Shown: positions 13,482 to 20,928 of the stretch, one piece after another
How positions within the stretch are numbered: the stretch's first letter is position 1
Layout of the letters: every line of letters begins with the position of its first letter
Source of the DNA: a virus
Direction: 5' to 3' (one strand)
IMG/VR virus record: IMGVR_UViG_3300012666_000163
Span: 1-25,951 of that record
DNA: 25,951 nt
The notes under the pieces: generated by a model
Database searches by the model: none
Seen by the model: only the letters and a program-made list of their open reading frames with translations
What the model was told of the DNA's origin: nothing
Program-made: the position numbers and the translations under genes

Positions 13482-16296
13482 TTGCCAGCAATACGTCTAC
13501 TTGCAAGAACTCAGATTTAGATGTATTAAATTTGAGCACGCGCACTGCAGGGGAGTCAACCTTCATGCCTTTAGCCATACGCTTGTTTGTGGCTTCCATG
13601 AACACCTCGTTCTTAGTCAGGTTGGCTAACAGGCTCTTGTAGTTCACCTGCCGCTCTACGCAGAAGTCCTTAAACTTCTTGGCGGAAACGTACAGGTGCT
13701 TGGTATCCGGTTCAAAGCGTACTAGCAACTCCCCCCGTGGCTCTAAAGACGGCATAGAGACTAAATTGCTCCGGGCGTCTACTTCTCCGTTGACCACCAG
13801 CGTATTGAGGATGTGCGCGTTGATGAACTCGCCAAGCGCAGATGCTGGGTTGGACACCGGGGGCTTAACATCGTGGCGCATCTCAGACAACATGCCCTTG
13901 AGCCATGCGTACACAGCGGCCATATCGTAGTCGTGTAGGCCAAGGTTTCTTGCGATCAAACCACCAGCAATGTTGCACGCTGCCTGTGCCGACCAGAAAC
14001 GCTCTCGGCTAGTGAACTGCACTTCCTTGTCAATGCGGGCCTGAACCTTCTTGACTAGCTCCTTGGCCTCCTCCAAGTTGTTGACCAGCCAGCTTATGTA
14101 TATCTCACCTGCATGGCCGTAGTTCTCATTGAGTTGATGGTCAAACATCTCCTTACCCACAGCCACACCAATCACATTGTTGGGCTCGATCTTGTACTCC
14201 ATCAAGCGCACGGACTCACCATCGGGCGTGTTCTTGAGCATCGACAGCTTCTCGTGAAAGCTGGCGTTGGCCGACGCTAATGTCATGTTTTTCCATGAGG
14301 TGTTGTTGAGGCGCAGTGCGTTGGTTGAGCCCGTCATACGGTTCTTACCTCGACCATGACTGATGCCGTACGCCAAGTCCGAAAAGTCTAGGGGGCGCAT
14401 GTTGGTGATCTCGTCGATGGTGTTGGGTAGGTTGTTCATCACCCCTAGCTGCTGCATCTTTGCGTTGAGCGTGTCCTTCTCAATCGCCATCAACTCCTTG
14501 GGTTGGCCGTAGACGCTATTGCACATACGCAAGATGGTGGACTTACCAGAGCCAGCCTCTTCGTAGATCACGTTGATGATTGCCCCGTCCAAACCAGTGA
14601 ACGGCATGAGTGGTGAGCCGAATGCTGTAAGCGCTGCAAACGCATGGGGCTCCATACCGGGCCGAGCGTATAGGTTAAACACTTCTTTCCACTTGTCGAA
14701 GGTGCCCTTAGGATGAATTTTCTCCGCAAAGAATTCTGTAGCTGTTGTCGGCGGGCTGTAGAACACCCCGTCCTTAGTGATCTCTCGATCACCCATGATG
14801 AACTTGCTGTCACCCTCTACCCATCCGAATTGTGTTCTCATAATGTCTGCTTTCTTTGAATACTGTAGGTTCTTGATGAACGTGACCACGTACACGGCCA
14901 AGTGTTCATACTGCTTGTGGTGTGCCACTACACCTTGTTGGGCTAGTGCCTTACGCAACTCATCCTTGGACGATATAGCTGCTGTCGATATCGCAAACTC
15001 TCTAACGCCGTCATGCGGTAGGTGCAGGCGAAACAAAATGACTTCTCCTACCCCGGGGTCTCTCATGCGCTTTACTACGTACAAGTCGTGCTCATAGACC
15101 ATCTCAGGGTCTGCTTCATCCTCCATCGGCTTCCTGTAGACACCACCGTTCTTACCCCGAAAAAATGGGAATGGGTACTCAGGTATGGTTACAGTCTCCA
15201 CCCCCTCCTTGGTCTCTACGGTCACTTCGTTGTCGGCGTCATTAGCCTCCTCTATCTCGACACCAAGCACGATGGGGGACTTGATCTTCCCCTTGTGCTG
15301 ACAGTCGGTGCACCCTGATGGGTTTAACTTTTCAAACGTGGTGCAGCGGTGTGGACCCCCGTGCTTCACAATCTGCTCTACCTTGCGCTCTACCTCGTCA
15401 GGGTCGTAGCCCGGATGGTTACTCGATAGCTTGTGTGCTGCCTTGTCCTTGTCAATACAAAACGCAGCAATGGATAATGCCGACCTCCACAACGGCTCGT
15501 CTATATCTGCTTGGTTCTCAAAGCAATGGAGCAACTGTGCACAGCCGACTCCGTTTGCTGACTTCAGCATGATGGTCTTAAACCGCTTGATCTTGTTGCC
15601 CAGCAATGCTTCCATCATTGGGCTCATGGCACGGGGGATAAAGTCAGGCTTTTCTTCCTTGGGTTCTGCTGCTCCTAGTAGTTCTTTTAGTTTTGCATAA
15701 GGTATGCGAGCACTGCGCTCGTTAAGCACAGTGACAGGTTGGGGGTCGGACTGCTTGAAGTTAAAAGTACCGGGTATGCGGAGGATGCGCGATGCCTCAA
15801 ACACCGACGAGTCCACTATGAAGCCTTGCTCTGTGCAAAGCTCTCGGAGTCGTTCGGCGAGTGGCTCCCACTCTGCGCGGGAGACTGTCTCAGCAAGCAG
15901 CCAGTAGGCATGAATCCCGTAGCCAGAACTCACCAAGATGGGTCGAGGTAGGCTAACAGCTACACAAAACTTCTGGAACTCGCTAAGCCCTGTTGCTTGG
16001 TCGATGTAGCCCTTGATAACGCCCTTCTCATCTGGTGCTGCCTTCGTGGGGCCGCAGTCAATGTCCATCCATAGCGCACGGAAGTACGTGGCGTTGGCGT
16101 GCGTGCGATTGTTCAGGGGGCCGTACTTGGCGCAACCAAAATACGTATCTACACCGTTGGCTACAAACCGCTCGGCTATCGCGTTAAGCTCTTCCCTAGT
16201 ATCTACAAACTTCTGATCTGGGTACCGTCCAATCCCCATCACGCAGTACCGCCCTTCTGTAGGTAGTACAGCGTCAAGTAGGTCAAAGTCAGGCAT
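13450..16296 (-). CDS. Primase-helicase (AEP-like primase plus DUF927-like ATPase)
   Basis: The ATG at 16296 is preferred: it overlaps the upstream stop by 8 bases, while the longer in-frame start at 16335 is a TTG. The product has 948 residues. The N-terminal half looks like an archaeo-eukaryotic-type primase: WMDIDCG (76-82, paired Asp), SGYGIHAYW (124-132) and EASRILRIPGTFNFK (167-181). A probable zinc site follows at C318, C329, C332 and H334. The C-terminal half is a phage helicase-type ATPase with a variant Walker A, EEAGSGKST (579-587), and Walker B NTIDEIT with D628-E629. It should prime synthesis and unwind the phage fork, working with the polymerase of the neighbouring operon. The exact ATPase subfamily is inferred. 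Confidence 0.85.
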   Translation of the reverse strand: MPDFDLLDAVLPTEGRYCVMGIGRYPDQKFVDTREELNAIAERFVANGVDTYFGCAKYGPLNNRTHANATYFRALWMDIDCGPTKAAPDEKGVIKGYIDQATGLSEFQKFCVAVSLPRPILVSSGYGIHAYWLLAETVSRAEWEPLAERLRELCTEQGFIVDSSVFEASRILRIPGTFNFKQSDPQPVTVLNERSARIPYAKLKELLGAAEPKEEKPDFIPRAMSPMMEALLGNKIKRFKTIMLKSANGVGCAQLLHCFENQADIDEPLWRSALSIAAFCIDKDKAAHKLSSNHPGYDPDEVERKVEQIVKHGGPHRCTTFEKLNPSGCTDCQHKGKIKSPIVLGVEIEEANDADNEVTVETKEGVETVTIPEYPFPFFRGKNGGVYRKPMEDEADPEMVYEHDLYVVKRMRDPGVGEVILFRLHLPHDGVREFAISTAAISSKDELRKALAQQGVVAHHKQYEHLAVYVVTFIKNLQYSKKADIMRTQFGWVEGDSKFIMGDREITKDGVFYSPPTTATEFFAEKIHPKGTFDKWKEVFNLYARPGMEPHAFAALTAFGSPLMPFTGLDGAIINVIYEEAGSGKSTILRMCNSVYGQPKELMAIEKDTLNAKMQQLGVMNNLPNTIDEITNMRPLDFSDLAYGISHGRGKNRMTGSTNALRLNNTSWKNMTLASANASFHEKLSMLKNTPDGESVRLMEYKIEPNNVIGVAVGKEMFDHQLNENYGHAGEIYISWLVNNLEEAKELVKKVQARIDKEVQFTSRERFWSAQAACNIAGGLIARNLGLHDYDMAAVYAWLKGMLSEMRHDVKPPVSNPASALGEFINAHILNTLVVNGEVDARSNLVSMPSLEPRGELLVRFEPDTKHLYVSAKKFKDFCVERQVNYKSLLANLTKNEVFMEATNKRMAKGMKVDSPAVRVLKFNTSKSEFLQVDVLLANEDRDSLVSN

Positions 16297-16537
16297 GGTG
16301 TTTGCGGTTTTTGAGTGCGTGCAGGTACTTGCCAATTTTGTCAGAGTGACTAGCGCTGGGAGTCACTGACCCCCAGAACCAGTTGTAGACGGTGGCCCGA
16401 CTTACGCCAAGCCTATCCGCTACGTCTTTGACAGATATACCAAGTGCGATGCAACGACTGCCCAGATACACGCCAATCGAGCCATCGTCTGCATTGGTGT
16501 TTGCGTCAACTAGCCGCTGGCTGTATCCGTAGCTCAT
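16289..16537 (-). CDS. Helix-turn-helix DNA-binding protein
   Basis: An 82-residue protein starting three bases after the previous stop. A GGAG ribosome-binding site lies in the last codons of the upstream gene. Residues 35-57 (SVKDVADRLGVSRATVYNWF) form a clear Cro/XRE- or resolvase-type helix-turn-helix, followed by a basic tail ending KNRKHHA. It is probably a small repressor or replication-associated DNA-binding protein. Its place between the ssDNA-binding protein and primase genes suggests it either autoregulates this operon, for example at the inverted repeat beside the promoter, or helps load the primase-helicase at an origin. Neither is shown by the sequence. Confidence 0.75.
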   Translation of the reverse strand: MSYGYSQRLVDANTNADDGSIGVYLGSRCIALGISVKDVADRLGVSRATVYNWFWGSVTPSASHSDKIGKYLHALKNRKHHA

Positions 16538-16540
16538 AGA

Positions 16541-17500
16541 CTACTCCTCGTCACTCCATGCGGCGAGCACAGAACCCAAGTCACGCTTAGCCGTAGGCGC
16601 GGGGGGCTCAACCTTTTTGCTTTCGCGTTTGGTGGGCTCGGCGACCTCCTCGGTTTCAGTGACGCGCCCCCGACCTTCGCTAACAGCGTGCGCCAGTTCA
16701 GCGTTTACTTTGGGGCTAGTGCCGGTCACTTTGTCTCGCGCCATATTTGGTGCTCCCAACTTAGCAAACCCGTCTGTCCGCGCTTGAAACGAAGTCATGG
16801 TAATCATCTTATGCACCTCGGGGGTGTCGCCAACCTTGGTAATCACATCGTATTGGTGGCGCTTGATGTGCTCCACAGCAGAAAACAGGATCGACTGGTT
16901 GTCGTTGTTTTCGTTGAAGCTCAGCTTGGTGATGTACCAGTCAAGGCTCTTGCCGTTGTTGCCCAGATACTTGACATAGCCCTCAAACATATGAGCAGTG
17001 GGGGTTGGGCTGTCACCAAACAAAGACTTGGATGCCAAGTTCATCTGATAGACCGAGCCCTCAAGCGCGGTGTCAAAGTCGTCTTCAAGCAGCACGGCAA
17101 TGCGGCGGGTGTAGCGGCAAGCCTTAGAGTTACCTTGGCCTGAGCCCTTGATGTTCTGAGGGCAGGAGTCGCAGCGGTCAGCTTGCCTATTTTCAGACCC
17201 AACGTCGGGGACGTTGCCATCGTTGGAGAAACAATCGGGGGATACCGGCTTAGCATCAGGAGTCCACTGCGATGTGTAAAAGACGCGCCCAACTTTGGGG
17301 GACGAGTTGACAATGATGACGTTCAGGTCACCCTTGATTTTGCCCATCTCCTTGCCGCCGACTTCCTTGCGGAAGATGCCGTTCTTGGGCACGATGCGCT
17401 TGATGCCCGTGTTGCCCATGAGGGACTTGGTAAGCTCGCTGACCCCGCTAGATTGCAGGAAGTCGGGGAGGTCTTGGTCGATAACTGTAATGTTGTTCAT
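16541..17500 (-). CDS. Probable phage ssDNA-binding protein with Cys cluster
   Basis: A 319-residue protein. After an N-terminal region with beta-strand character (KIKGDLNVIIVNSSPKVGR, about 54-72) comes a cysteine cluster, C90, C110, C113 and C128, probably binding zinc (DRCDSCPQN and KACRYTRRIAVLL). A further beta/alpha region follows, then a disordered Pro/Lys/Glu-rich tail ending LAAWSDEE. A disordered linker with an acidic tip is typical of ssDNA-binding proteins such as T7 gp2.5, which use it to contact the polymerase and helicase. Its position directly before the HTH and primase-helicase genes fits. I infer the role from architecture and context; no OB fold is demonstrable by eye. Confidence 0.6.
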   Translation of the reverse strand: MNNITVIDQDLPDFLQSSGVSELTKSLMGNTGIKRIVPKNGIFRKEVGGKEMGKIKGDLNVIIVNSSPKVGRVFYTSQWTPDAKPVSPDCFSNDGNVPDVGSENRQADRCDSCPQNIKGSGQGNSKACRYTRRIAVLLEDDFDTALEGSVYQMNLASKSLFGDSPTPTAHMFEGYVKYLGNNGKSLDWYITKLSFNENNDNQSILFSAVEHIKRHQYDVITKVGDTPEVHKMITMTSFQARTDGFAKLGAPNMARDKVTGTSPKVNAELAHAVSEGRGRVTETEEVAEPTKRESKKVEPPAPTAKRDLGSVLAAWSDEE

Positions 17501-17519
17501 TTGGTTTCTTTCGTTAATT

Positions 17520-17939
17520 TCATTTTGCTTTACGGACTACCACGGTGTACTCACTCTCGACATTCAGACCCATAGGCAGAAGGTCAGGATTCTCAACAAG
17601 AAATTCCTTCATGTTTGTCTGATGAAGTCGTTTCTCTAACAGGCCAAATGCACCTTGCTCTCTAATAAAGGTGTACATCGAATCCCAATCGTTCGTCCAG
17701 TACCGTGACTTAACCGAGCGAATGATTGTGCCGTATGGGGTCTTGATGCTACTTGCGTTCAACTCTTTACATGCGTCAAGCATGTTGGTTTCCAGCAGGT
17801 CCATCTGCTCTTGCAGAACAGAGTCATTCGTAGCGAACTCCGTTTTTAGCACAGCCCGAGCGTCACGAATCTTGAGGTAGACGTTAGCTAGCGCGGCCAA
17901 GTTTGGGGGGCTCTTATCCTCTGAAATTTCTTCAGTCAT
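17520..17939 (-). CDS. 139-residue protein, first gene of primase operon, unknown function
   Basis: The start ATG is preceded by AGGAG at good spacing and by a strong promoter. The N-terminal half is a long predicted helix or coiled coil (residues 13-62). The C-terminal half contains SIKTPYGTIIRSVKSRYW (64-81), DWDSMYTFIRE and a leucine-rich helix, then a short strand, EYTVVVRK. A coiled coil followed by a small alpha/beta part recalls Gam-like DNA-end-binding proteins, but the match is only architectural and I do not assign it. As the first gene of a replication operon it is likely made early and abundantly. Confidence 0.75.
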   Translation of the reverse strand: MTEEISEDKSPPNLAALANVYLKIRDARAVLKTEFATNDSVLQEQMDLLETNMLDACKELNASSIKTPYGTIIRSVKSRYWTNDWDSMYTFIREQGAFGLLEKRLHQTNMKEFLVENPDLLPMGLNVESEYTVVVRKAK

Positions 17940-17966
17940 CTAATACTCCTGATGGTTGGTGGGGGT

Positions 17967-17983
17967 GTAGGCTACCTGCCTAC
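17967..17983 (-). promoter_or_regulatory. Inverted repeat at the 5' end of the operon transcript
   Basis: A perfect 6-bp inverted repeat, GTAGGC/GCCTAC with a 5-base centre, starts one or two bases after the expected transcription start of the adjacent promoter. It could be an operator just downstream of +1 or a stem-loop at the 5' end of the mRNA that slows decay. The ribosome-binding site lies outside the stem. Confidence 0.5.
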
Positions 17984-17990
17984 GGAACTG

Positions 17991-18018
17991 ACTATAACAC
18001 AAGATTGTACATTGTCAA
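17991..18018 (-). promoter_or_regulatory. Near-consensus sigma70 promoter with extended -10
   Basis: On the minus strand the -35 box is TTGACA (18013-18018), the spacer 16 bases, and the -10 box TATAGT (17991-17996) with TG one base upstream (extended -10). It lies in the 84-base gap between the helicase stop at 18024 and the start at 17939, and should drive the 139-aa, ssDNA-binding, HTH, primase-helicase and 64-aa genes. It implies use of host RNA polymerase. Confidence 0.8.
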
Positions 18019-18023
18019 ACGAT

Positions 18024-19403
18024 TTATAAAGAAATTTCTTGATGGTACAGATCAATGATTTTTTGGTGGTTGCCTATGTTGTTGCGCAGGAGGGAGTAGA
18101 CCTTGGCTTCTACCGGACTCCCTGATATGTGCACGATGGTCATGTTGTTCTTCTGGCCGGGGCGGTCAATGCGTGCGTTGGCTTGTAGGTATGTCTCTAC
18201 GCTGGTGCAGGGAGCGTACCAGATGATAGTGTCGGCGGCGGTTAGGGTTAACCCGTGCGCTGCGGCTTGTGGCTGGATGATGAGCACCTTGATGGTCGGC
18301 TGCTCTTGGAAGCTCTTAACGATGTCACTACGTTGGTTGAGGTTGACAGCACCGTTGATGACCGCGCACGTGATGTGTTGCTTTTCAAGGTGCTTCTTTA
18401 ACAGGTCGATGGTATGTGTAAACGGAACGAACACGAGCACCTTGTGGCTCGACTCGTCGATGATCTCCTGCACCACGTTCAGCCGGTTGCTAACATCGAA
18501 CTCAATCACCTCGCGGTTGTCTGTGTACACCGACCCACATGAAATCTGCAGCAGCTTGCTCACCTGCACGGCGGCGTTGACTGCGGTAATCTCCTCCCCT
18601 GCGGCCTCGATGAGCATCTGCTTTTTTAGGATGCCATAAAACTTTTGTTGCTGCGGGGTAAGTGGTGCGTCACGGTCTACGAAAGTAATTGGTGGCAGAT
18701 CAAGGCACTGGGCTTTCTCAAACCGAATTGCTGGCTGAAGTATCTTGTGCACAGTAGCCTGTGCGCTAGGTTTGGGCACCCACCGATACAAGCTCACTTT
18801 GTTCATTACCGTATCCTTGAACTGCCCAAAGAACGGCGACACTGAAGTGGGGTTGACGAGCTTTGCCAGCCCGTAAGCATCGGCGGGAGACTGCGCTGCT
18901 GGCGTACCAGTAAGCATCCACAAGCCCTTGATTACTTTGTTGAGGTCTCGCAGTGCCTTCCACCTGTCTGTCTGCGCGTTCTTGTACGCTGACGCCTCAT
19001 CGACTACGATCAAGTCGAACCCACCAGCAAGTAGTTCCTCTTTGACAACCGCGACCCCATCGTAATTTATTACAACGAACTCGGCACCGCTTTTGACGAT
19101 CTCCTTTCGCTTGGCTGCACTACCGTAAGCAACAGCAACAGTTCGGTGAATTGCAAACTTGAACAAGTCAGCCTGCCAAGCGGCCTTCATGATGGACAAA
19201 GGGCATACCACTAACACACGCTTCACCGCCCTGATGCTCATCAAGTAATCGACTGCCCAGATCACTGATGCAGTCTTGCCGGTGCCCTGCTCGTTGAAGC
19301 AAAACGCCTTGCGGTTGGAAATCAAAAACTCTGATGTGACCTTTTGATGGTCGAATGGCTCAAACCCATGTGGTCGGGGCCACCCATATTCTGATAAATT
19401 CAT
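18024..19403 (-). CDS. SNF2-type superfamily 2 helicase
   Basis: A 459-residue protein whose ATG overlaps the HNH gene's stop as ATGA. The helicase motifs are complete: motif I EQGTGKT (38-44), motif II DEAS (135-138), motif III TGTP (165-168), a second RecA-like domain with a VLVFVPFTHTID strand, LIIQPQAAAHGLTLTAAD (374-391), and motif VI QANARIDRPGQ (407-417). The RPGQ ending and HGLTL are characteristic of the SNF2/RapA branch, which translocates on double-stranded DNA rather than unwinding it. In phages such enzymes are linked to recombination, fork remodelling or stripping proteins from DNA. The protein is at the short end of the family and has no extra targeting domain. It is the last gene of its operon. 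Confidence 0.92.
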   Translation of the reverse strand: MNLSEYGWPRPHGFEPFDHQKVTSEFLISNRKAFCFNEQGTGKTASVIWAVDYLMSIRAVKRVLVVCPLSIMKAAWQADLFKFAIHRTVAVAYGSAAKRKEIVKSGAEFVVINYDGVAVVKEELLAGGFDLIVVDEASAYKNAQTDRWKALRDLNKVIKGLWMLTGTPAAQSPADAYGLAKLVNPTSVSPFFGQFKDTVMNKVSLYRWVPKPSAQATVHKILQPAIRFEKAQCLDLPPITFVDRDAPLTPQQQKFYGILKKQMLIEAAGEEITAVNAAVQVSKLLQISCGSVYTDNREVIEFDVSNRLNVVQEIIDESSHKVLVFVPFTHTIDLLKKHLEKQHITCAVINGAVNLNQRSDIVKSFQEQPTIKVLIIQPQAAAHGLTLTAADTIIWYAPCTSVETYLQANARIDRPGQKNNMTIVHISGSPVEAKVYSLLRNNIGNHQKIIDLYHQEISL

Positions 19404-19678
19404 TTTTTCTTTGGTTTGTTGACCTTGACTGTGTGGTCGGAGTTGCGGGTAAAAGAACGGTTGGCACTCGGCGACTTGAGCTTTAAGTTGCTCGGCGCAT
19501 TGGTGCCGCCTTTGCTCAGGGGGATTGAGTGGTCGATGTCCTTACCTGTGCGGTCAACACCCTTAGCGTCCATCTCGTCACGGGCTTTCTGTCGCACCGC
19601 ACGGGTAGGGGCTTCGCCTCGCTCAACTTGCTGGGCGTACTCTTTTTTGTACGGGCGGGGTTTGTTTACGTAAGGCAT
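19400..19678 (-). CDS. HNH endonuclease
   Basis: The ATG at 19678 is chosen over an in-frame ATG at 19720 because it follows the previous stop by two bases and has an AAGGA ribosome-binding site. The product has 92 residues. The HNH core is clear: DIDHSIPLSKGGTNAPSNLK (47-66), with D49-H50 and N64, then SANRSF with N73. Basic stretches flank it, as expected for DNA binding. Small stand-alone HNH enzymes in phage replication modules may act in recombination, packaging or as remnants of homing nucleases. It sits between an unknown gene and the SNF2 helicase, overlapping the latter by ATGA, so the two may act together. Confidence 0.88.
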   Translation of the reverse strand: MPYVNKPRPYKKEYAQQVERGEAPTRAVRQKARDEMDAKGVDRTGKDIDHSIPLSKGGTNAPSNLKLKSPSANRSFTRNSDHTVKVNKPKKK

Positions 19679-19680
19679 GA

Positions 19681-19938
19681 TTAGTCCTTTGTGATTGCTG
19701 ATATCTCGGCATTTTCCCATAGCGGCTTGCGGCCTTCTTCCTCGATCCCGCGCAACATCTTACCGACTGATACGGCAACCTCTAGCATCATGGCTGATTT
19801 GTGTTGAGCGTAATTTGCTTCTATAGCCTTGTCCACGATCTTGTGCACAATGGTGCCCAGCACTTCGGTTACTCGGCGCTTTAGCTCACCCTCAAGGATG
19901 AGAGCGGTATCAGTTTCTTGGTTGGTCATCTGATTCAT
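19681..19938 (-). CDS. Small helical protein, unknown function
   Basis: An 85-residue protein starting two bases after the previous stop. It is almost wholly helical by appearance, with a long amphipathic stretch (ELKRRVTEVLGTIVHKIVDKA, about 18-38, and AMMLEVAVSVGKMLRGIEEE) and no Cys, no signal peptide and no known motif. The heptad-like spacing suggests a small coiled-coil dimer. Spacing within the operon supports translation. A second ATG three codons in (19929) is possible. Confidence 0.65.
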   Translation of the reverse strand: MNQMTNQETDTALILEGELKRRVTEVLGTIVHKIVDKAIEANYAQHKSAMMLEVAVSVGKMLRGIEEEGRKPLWENAEISAITKD

Positions 19939-19940
19939 GT

Positions 19941-20249
19941 TTACTCTAGTGTTGCTTTAAGTTTTAATGCGTGCACAAGGTCAGCTAAACCGTGCAAGAT
20001 ATCGCCGCCTTCCCATGCGCCAGCAATTTTGATGCGAACTGTGTGCGCATCTTCTACTGCAAAAACACGTTCTGGCGATACGCCGTCCCCGGCCAAAATG
20101 GTAATTTCCATTAGCTGTGCAAAACCGGAAGGAGTCTCAAACTCAAGCTCTATGATCTCGCTGTTTCCATTACCTTCCTCATCAACCACAGCACGTACCG
20201 CGCCATAGTAGCTTTGCTCTTTATCGTAGTCTCTTGAATTAAACTTCAT
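19941..20249 (-). CDS. Small protein, unknown function
   Basis: A 102-residue acidic protein with an AGGAG ribosome-binding site, starting one base after the nuclease gene's stop. It looks beta-rich: charged N-terminus (MKFNSRDYDKEQSYYG), strands around EIIELEFETPSGFAQLMEI, and AHTVRIKIAGAWEGGD, followed by a C-terminal helix. I do not recognise the family. Its position beside a RecB/Cas4-like nuclease suggests a recombination or replication accessory factor, which is inference from context only. Confidence 0.65.
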   Translation of the reverse strand: MKFNSRDYDKEQSYYGAVRAVVDEEGNGNSEIIELEFETPSGFAQLMEITILAGDGVSPERVFAVEDAHTVRIKIAGAWEGGDILHGLADLVHALKLKATLE

Positions 20250-20250
20250 A

Positions 20251-20928
20251 TCAACTCCTGTTGTACTCGCAGTCTTTCACCGCGCAGAATTTGCACAGCG
20301 GCCCACTAACGGGGTTCCACACCCCGCTCTTTATTGCTGCTTCGATACGCGCAACGTCTACTGCGGACTTGTCCATGTAGGTGTCCTTGAACTCAACTAG
20401 CTGCTCGGCCTTGACGAACTCTTTGGACACTACAAAAATCAAAGCGGACTTGACCTTCTTGATCTCCGGGAACTTGGCAAACAGGCCACAGGCTACAAGG
20501 TCAAGCTGCTTTTTGTCCGCGTATCTTGCGTTCTTGCTTGTCTTGTAGTCCACGGAGTGGGCTACCCCTGTCGTTCGATTGATAACCACCAAGTCGGCAA
20601 TGCCATGCCACCACACATCAGGCGCATGGAAGTCACACGCCTTCAGGTCTTTGGTTAGGCCCAGCTTCACCTCGACTAGCTTCTCGCCGGGGATTGCTTT
20701 GAGGATATCCAGCACCTCTTGCATGTACTCAAACTGCGGCGGTACCGGTGTGCCCTTGCTGATGTAGTCCTCGGCTACAGTGTGTGCAGCCTTACCGTAT
20801 AGCGTAGCCGTTGTGTCCGGGTCACGTACAGCGTCCGGGGCAATCTTAGCGTGGTAGTACTTGCGTGGGCACTGCTGGAAGGTCTTCAGCGAACTGAACG
20901 ACCAGACGATTGGTTTAACAGTCTCCAT
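20251..20928 (-). CDS. PD-(D/E)XK nuclease, Cas4/RecB-like, probable Fe-S protein
   Basis: The ATG at 20928 is chosen because GGAG lies six bases upstream; it overlaps the polymerase gene by 14 bases. Longer in-frame starts (20940, 21006) lie deeper in that gene. The product has 225 residues. SFSSLKTFQQCPRKYYH at 10-26 is the usual N-terminal motif. H49, E86 (LVEVK), D112 (GIADLVVI), D127 and K129 (VDYKTSK) and Q141 form the nuclease core. C20 with C212, C215 and C220 (LCKFCAVKDC) match the split four-cysteine iron-sulphur site of Cas4/AddB-type nucleases. It probably acts as a 5'-3' or end-processing exonuclease in phage recombination and replication. No CRISPR components are present. Confidence 0.88.
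   Translation of the reverse strand: METVKPIVWSFSSLKTFQQCPRKYYHAKIAPDAVRDPDTTATLYGKAAHTVAEDYISKGTPVPPQFEYMQEVLDILKAIPGEKLVEVKLGLTKDLKACDFHAPDVWWHGIADLVVINRTTGVAHSVDYKTSKNARYADKKQLDLVACGLFAKFPEIKKVKSALIFVVSKEFVKAEQLVEFKDTYMDKSAVDVARIEAAIKSGVWNPVSGPLCKFCAVKDCEYNRS

Noticed and set aside
16289-16335. Longer primase start at 16335
   Set aside because: It is a TTG deep in the HTH gene with no ribosome-binding site; the ATG at 16296 gives the usual short overlap.
18029-18040. 12-bp palindrome AAGAAATTTCTT at the end of the SNF2 helicase gene as a terminator
   Set aside because: It is AT-rich, has no loop and is not followed by a T-run; it lies within coding sequence.
20251-20928. Cas4-like nuclease as part of a CRISPR adaptation module
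   Set aside because: No cas1, cas2 or array is present; the gene is embedded in a phage replication operon, where such nucleases are common.
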